Position numbers and translations under genes: made by a program
Notes under the pieces: generated by a model
What the model saw: the letters and a program-made list of their open reading frames with translations, nothing else
The model's database searches: none
What the model was told of the DNA's origin: nothing
Assembly: GCA_919902965.1 (NCBI GenBank)
Contig: CAKKSJ010000174.1
Coordinates: 1 to 26,600, forward strand
Reading direction: 5' to 3'
Length of the DNA stretch: 26,600 nt
Source: Burkholderiales bacterium
GTDB lineage: Bacteria; Pseudomonadota; Gammaproteobacteria; Burkholderiales; SG8-39
Shown here: positions 22,758-26,600 of the stretch, piece after piece
How the letters are laid out: every line of letters begins with the position of its first letter
Numbering within the stretch: the first letter of the stretch is position 1

Positions 22758-24050
22758 TTATTTCTTTGCGGGCTCTGCGGCCTTCATCGGTTCAGCCGCG
22801 GCTTTGGCTGCCTCAGCCGGTGCTGCGGCCTCGGCCGCTTTGATGAAGTCCTCGAACTTGATGGTTTTGCCGCCTTTGATGATGGCGATCGGCTCGATTT
22901 TGCCGCCTTTCATGGTGAAAATTGTCATCTCGGCGTCTTTGCGGTCGCCTTTGTCATCGAACTCGATCTTGCCGCTTGCGCCCGCATAGCTGATCTTGGC
23001 GAGCTCCGGCAGGTATTTCGCGGGATCTGCAGAGTCCGCCTTCTTCATCGATTCGATCAGCAGGTTGGCCGCGTCATAGGTAAACGGCGCGTACAAAATG
23101 GGGTCGATATTGAATTTCGCCTTGTAGTCAGCAAGGAATTTCTTGTTCGCAGCCTGGACCGGCAGACCGGCCTGCGAGCACAGCAGCCCCTCGGCGGCAT
23201 CACCGGCCAGCTCTTTCATTTTGTCGGTGCAGGCACCGTCGCCGAACGCGAACACCGCCTTGATGCCAAGCTCGCGTCCCTGTTTCATCAGCGGACCGCC
23301 GGTCGCGTCCATGCCGCCGTAGAACACCGCATCCGGCTTCTTGCCCTTGAGCTTGGTCAGGATGGCTTTGAAATCGGCAGTCTTGTCCGTGCCCTTCTCG
23401 CGCGGCAACACTTTTACGCCCGCCGCTTTCAGGGTCTTCTCGACTTCATTCGCCAGCCCCTCGCCATAGGCAGTGGCATCGTCGATCACCGCGACGGTCT
23501 TGGGCTTAACCTCACCCGCCAGATAGCTGGCGATAGCCGGTCCCTGCTGATCGTCACGACCGACCACGCGGAACACGTTCTTGAAGCCCTGCTCGGTCAG
23601 CTGAGGATTGGTCGCCGATCCGCTGACCATCGGAATACCGGCCTGGTTGTAAATAGACGAAGCCGGGATGGTCACGCCCGAGTTCAAATGCCCGACTACG
23701 CCCGCCACCTTGGCATCGACCAGTTTCTGCGCCACGGTAGTGCCGACCTTCGGATCCGCCTGATCGTCTTCAGTGATCAATTCCAGTTTGACGCTCTTGC
23801 CACCCAGCTTCAATCCTTTCGCATTGGCTTCTTCAACCGCCAGGCGCGCGCCGTTTTCGTTATCCTTGCCCAAGTGGGCTATGCCACCGGTGAGCGGCCC
23901 CACATGGCCGAGCTTCACCACCATGGGCGCAGGCGGGGGCGGAGGCGGCGCGGCGACTACCGGCGCCGGCTTTTTATCTTCGCCGCAGCCGGCGAGGGTG
24001 AATGCCGCGACCGCGGCGAAAATTACGAGATGGGACCGCGTGCCTTGCAT
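22758..24050 (-). CDS. livK: Branched-chain amino acid ABC transporter substrate-binding lipoprotein
   Basis: Substrate-binding component of the second Liv system, 430 residues. It is unusual in carrying a lipobox LAGC (Cys22) instead of a simple signal peptide, followed by a flexible linker rich in Pro/Ala with six consecutive prolines (35-40). The body is a LivJ/LivK-like type I binding protein: VKLGHVGPLTGGIAHLGKDNENGARLAVEEAN, HLNSGVTIPASSIYNQAGIPMVSGSATNP, and YEPF-type TYDAANLLIESMKKA near the end. The C-terminus adds about 27 residues of Ala/Glu/Lys/Pro (AAEAAAPAEAAKAAAEPMK). GGGAGA before the ATG at 24050 supports the start. The ligand is presumably leucine/isoleucine/valine or a relative. 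The symbol reflects family, not proven specificity. Confidence 0.92.
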   Translation of the reverse strand: MQGTRSHLVIFAAVAAFTLAGCGEDKKPAPVVAAPPPPPPAPMVVKLGHVGPLTGGIAHLGKDNENGARLAVEEANAKGLKLGGKSVKLELITEDDQADPKVGTTVAQKLVDAKVAGVVGHLNSGVTIPASSIYNQAGIPMVSGSATNPQLTEQGFKNVFRVVGRDDQQGPAIASYLAGEVKPKTVAVIDDATAYGEGLANEVEKTLKAAGVKVLPREKGTDKTADFKAILTKLKGKKPDAVFYGGMDATGGPLMKQGRELGIKAVFAFGDGACTDKMKELAGDAAEGLLCSQAGLPVQAANKKFLADYKAKFNIDPILYAPFTYDAANLLIESMKKADSADPAKYLPELAKISYAGASGKIEFDDKGDRKDAEMTIFTMKGGKIEPIAIIKGGKTIKFEDFIKAAEAAAPAEAAKAAAEPMKAAEPAKK

Positions 24051-24158
24051 GGGATTCTCCCTGAAAAATATTGAAGCGCCCTAACATCGCCCAGCTGCCG
24101 TATCCGTCACCAGGCGCAATAGATCCGGTGCAAGCCGAGCCCCTTGTACAATTCCAGA

Positions 24159-24473
24159 CTACTTCGTGGACAGCACCCATTTCACCAGCGTCTTGACATC
24201 GCCGTCCGGCACGGACGCATTGGGCGGCATCGGGATCTGGCCCCAGCTACCCGAACTGCCGTTCTTGACCTTGCCGATCAGCTTTGCCTCGGCGCCGCCA
24301 TCGCCCTTGTACTTGGCTGCGATATCCTTATAGGCCGGGCCGATTAGCTTCTTGCTTACGGCGTGGCAGGTGAGGCAATTATATTTCTTTGCCAGCGCTT
24401 CCGAGGCGAGCGCATTGCCTGCGCCTGCGAGCAATCCGGCTGAAACGAATATACAGGTGGCTAAAGTCTTCAC
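24159..24473 (-). CDS. Small monohaem cytochrome c (c551/c8-like)
   Basis: Periplasmic class I cytochrome of 104 residues, a soluble electron carrier. The signal peptide ends near residue 24 (GNALA-SEAL). The haem motif is CLTCH (33-37) and the distal ligand is Met82 in IPMPPN, the pattern of cytochrome c551/c8 proteins. The start codon is GTG at 24473, supported by AAGGAGA six bases upstream. It lies 42 bases after the DUF255 gene on the same strand and 108 bases before the binding-protein gene; that 108-base gap shows no clear promoter or terminator. It is short and complete. Confidence 0.94.
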   Translation of the reverse strand: MKTLATCIFVSAGLLAGAGNALASEALAKKYNCLTCHAVSKKLIGPAYKDIAAKYKGDGGAEAKLIGKVKNGSSGSWGQIPMPPNASVPDGDVKTLVKWVLSTK

Positions 24474-24515
24474 TGGTTCTCCTTGCGAAATATTGGTATG
24501 CCTAGCTGCGGCATG

Positions 24516-26600
24516 CTACCCGAGTTTGTCTGTTTTGAGTATATCCAACAGCGTTTCCAGCGTTTCCACGGGCGGTAGACAAGTAACGCCCTGGCATACC
24601 CAGGCGTTGACAGCCTCGGCCACTACGGGTTTGGCCAGCACCGGCGGCAGGTCTGTCGTCCCCGGCGCGATTGCGAGTATCAAGGTGGCGGGCAGGTACG
24701 CCTGGTCCAGGATCCGGCGCCACTGCCGCATTTGGTCCTCCGGCCCGCGCAGCACGACCACCCTTGGTGGCGCCATCGCTTCCTCCAGGGTCATGAGCAA
24801 GCTGGCGCAAGCGCTCGGATGTTGCGCGAGCGCAGGATAGAACAGCTGCAGCGTGCGCTCGGCGGCGTCGAGGTAGCGGGATTCGCCCGTTATGTGCCCC
24901 AGCCGCTGCAGCGCGAACGCCGCCACGCCATTGCCCGAGGGCGTGGCGCTGTCGTAGCCCGGTTTGGGCCTGTGGATCAGTTTTTCGTGATCGTGGCTGG
25001 TGAAAAAGAACCCTCCCGCGTCGGGATCATAGAATTGTTCCAGCAGCACTTCGGCCAGATCCACCGCGAATTCGAGGTCGCGGCCGTAAAATTCGGCCTG
25101 CATGAGTTCGACCAGGGCAGAGAGCAGAAAAGCGTAGTCGTCCAGATAGGCGTTCAAATGCGCTCGCCCGTCCTTGGCAGTGGCCAGCAGCTGCGCACGC
25201 GCCGGTCCTTGCTTCTCCCGCCACAGGGTGGCGCGGATGAAATCCAGCGACTCGCGCGCCGAGGCCAGCCATTGCGGACGTCCGAATACGCGCGCAGCGC
25301 GCGCCATCCCCTCTATCATCAAGGCGTTCCAGCTGGTGAGGATTTTCTCGTCGCGCCCGGGCCGGACGCGCTGTTCGCGCGCCGCGTACAGTTTGACGCG
25401 CGCGCTGGCCAGAAAACCGCCGCATTTCTCCACGGACTGCCCGATGGCCTGGGCAATGTCGTCCAGCCCGCGTGCTACATGCAAATGCCACTGGCTGCCC
25501 TCGAAATTTGCCTCCCGGTCGAGCCCGTAAAATGGCGCGCACACGGCATATTCCGTGTCGCTCAGCAAGGCGCGCACCTGCTGCTGCGTCCAGACGTAAA
25601 ATTTGCCTTCTTCGTGCTCCGAATCCGCATCCAGGCTGGAGTAATAACCGCCCTCGGGGGACTGCATTTCGCGCATGGTCCAGACGGCGGTTTCCTCGAC
25701 TACCTCGGCGAACAACGGATCGCGCGTCAGCGCCCAGGCGTCGCTGTAGCGCGCCAGCAGGGGTCCGTTGTCGTAAAGCATTTTTTCGAAATGTGGAATC
25801 AGCCAGTACGCGTCCACGCTATAGCGGCAGAAACCGCCGCCGAGCTGGTCGTAAATGCCGCCCACCGCCATGCGGCCCAGGGTATAGATCGCCATATTGA
25901 GCGGGTCGCCCTGGCGCCCGGCCTCGGTCCCGCGAGCGCCCGGCGTAACTTCAAGCGCGCCCTGCTGCGTACGCATCGAGGCATGGCGCCGCAGACATAA
26001 TTCGAGATCGGTGGGGTGCGGGAATTTCGGCGCAGCGCCAAACCCGCCATAACGCGCGTCGAAACTGTTCGTCAGATTCTCCAGCGCCAGATCGATTGGG
26101 TCCGCCGAGAACGCCGCGCGCTCGGCCGGGCTCACCGCTTGCATGCGTTCGAAGCCGGCGACGATGGCCTCGCCCTGGCGCGCGATCTGCGCCCGCTCTG
26201 ACTGGTAGAACTGCGCAACGCGCTGCAGCAACTCCGGGAATCCGGGCAAACCATAACGCGGCGTCTTGGGAAAATAGGTGCCGCCGAAAAACGGTTTCTG
26301 CTCCGGCGTGAGAAACATGGTGAGCGGCCAGCCGCCCGAGCGCTGGCTGATCATCTGATGGGCCAGCTGATAGATCTGGTCCAGGTCGGGGCGCTCCTCG
26401 CGGTCAACCTTGATGTTGATGAAATACCGATTCATCAAGGCCGCAACTGCGGCATCCTCGAAAGACTCGTGCGCCATCACATGGCACCAATGGCAGGCGG
26501 AATAGCCTACAGACAATAGAATCGGCTTGTCCTGCGCGCGCGCCGCCTGCAGGGCGTCCTCGCCCCAGGCATACCAGTCCACCGGATTGCCGGCGTGCTG
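24516..26600 (-). CDS. Thioredoxin-fold DUF255 / YyaL-like protein (partial, N-terminus outside window)
   Basis: Large protein of the DUF255/YyaL (SPATA20-like) family with an N-terminal thioredoxin-like domain and an alpha/alpha six-hairpin glycosidase-like body; its reaction is not established. The visible part is about 694 residues. The family start (typically ending HAHNPVDWYPWGEE) is cut by the window: here QHAGNPVDWYAWGED begins at the edge, so the GTG at 26582 is an internal Val and not the start. The CHWCH motif is present in GYSACHWCHVMAHESFED. The body includes GGWPLTMFLTPEQKPFFGGTYFP, GGIYDQLGGGFCRYSVD, HFEKMLYDN and KILTSWNALMIEGMARA, all characteristic. The cytochrome c gene follows on the same strand. 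Confidence 0.94.
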   Translation of the reverse strand, partial: QHAGNPVDWYAWGEDALQAARAQDKPILLSVGYSACHWCHVMAHESFEDAAVAALMNRYFINIKVDREERPDLDQIYQLAHQMISQRSGGWPLTMFLTPEQKPFFGGTYFPKTPRYGLPGFPELLQRVAQFYQSERAQIARQGEAIVAGFERMQAVSPAERAAFSADPIDLALENLTNSFDARYGGFGAAPKFPHPTDLELCLRRHASMRTQQGALEVTPGARGTEAGRQGDPLNMAIYTLGRMAVGGIYDQLGGGFCRYSVDAYWLIPHFEKMLYDNGPLLARYSDAWALTRDPLFAEVVEETAVWTMREMQSPEGGYYSSLDADSEHEEGKFYVWTQQQVRALLSDTEYAVCAPFYGLDREANFEGSQWHLHVARGLDDIAQAIGQSVEKCGGFLASARVKLYAAREQRVRPGRDEKILTSWNALMIEGMARAARVFGRPQWLASARESLDFIRATLWREKQGPARAQLLATAKDGRAHLNAYLDDYAFLLSALVELMQAEFYGRDLEFAVDLAEVLLEQFYDPDAGGFFFTSHDHEKLIHRPKPGYDSATPSGNGVAAFALQRLGHITGESRYLDAAERTLQLFYPALAQHPSACASLLMTLEEAMAPPRVVVLRGPEDQMRQWRRILDQAYLPATLILAIAPGTTDLPPVLAKPVVAEAVNAWVCQGVTCLPPVETLETLLDILKTDKLG

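Noticed and set aside
22557..24074. A 505-codon open frame on the plus strand opposite the Liv binding lipoprotein
   Set aside because: It is the antisense of a clear LivK-type lipoprotein, has no ribosome site or family motif, and reads as compositionally biased sequence.
26580..26582. GTG at 26582 as the start of the DUF255 protein
   Set aside because: It lies inside the conserved NPVDWY motif and the frame stays open to the window edge with matching family residues, so the true start is outside the window.
1..26600. CRISPR arrays, tRNA or rRNA genes, transposases, phage genes, toxin-antitoxin or defence genes
   Set aside because: I looked for regular repeat-spacer runs and for recognisable protein motifs of these classes and found none in the window.

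Overview
The window looks like chromosomal DNA from a GC-rich betaproteobacterium. The main evidence is the block cytochrome c4 (minus) / engB-hemB (plus) / dsbD-cutA (facing back), a neighbourhood I know from Burkholderiales- and Nitrosomonadales-type genomes, together with a Mg-type HemB, a DsbD of beta-type architecture and two Liv-type ABC systems. I cannot name the genus. No rRNA, tRNA, transposase, phage gene or CRISPR array is visible. Both window edges cut a gene.

Layout. 1-1808: C-terminal part of an RND efflux pump. 1923-3565 (minus): a three-gene operon of a small lipoprotein, an ECF sigma factor and its membrane anti-sigma factor, with a candidate ECF-type promoter in front. 3566-3911: a 346-base divergent regulatory gap. 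3912-8729 (plus): a complete branched-chain-type ABC transporter (binding protein, two ATPases, two permeases), with overlapping or abutting genes after the binding protein and several divergent motifs. 8833-9462 (minus): a dihaem cytochrome c4. 9542-11357 (plus): engB and hemB, separated by about 100 bases of consecutive stem-loops that begin inside the engB coding end and resemble the known hemB RNA motif. 11385-12221 (minus): a glyoxalase-fold (VOC) protein. 12346-14555 (plus): an M20 amidohydrolase and a zeta-crystallin-type quinone oxidoreductase. 14556-14874: a convergent gap packed with perfect inverted repeats. 14875-17878 (minus): SDR/epimerase, cutA, dsbD. 17918-18949 (plus): a ferredoxin-type flavin reductase ending in an intrinsic terminator. 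19011-24050 (minus): a second, canonical liv operon (binding lipoprotein, livH, livM, livG, livF). 24159-24473 (minus): a small monohaem cytochrome c. 24516-26600 (minus): a thioredoxin-fold DUF255/YyaL protein cut by the window edge.

How they fit together. Two ABC systems import amino acids, amides or similar small carboxylates. Several genes concern redox and cytochrome biology: haem synthesis (hemB), periplasmic thiol reduction (dsbD, which supports cytochrome c maturation), two c-type cytochromes, and the flavin/FeS and quinone reductases. The ECF cassette is an envelope-stress-type regulator. The genes themselves are mostly ordinary. The parts most worth a second look are non-coding: the stem-loop RNA between engB and hemB, and the inverted-repeat cluster at 14573-14783. 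Next is the first transporter, whose permease and ATPase both depart from family motifs.
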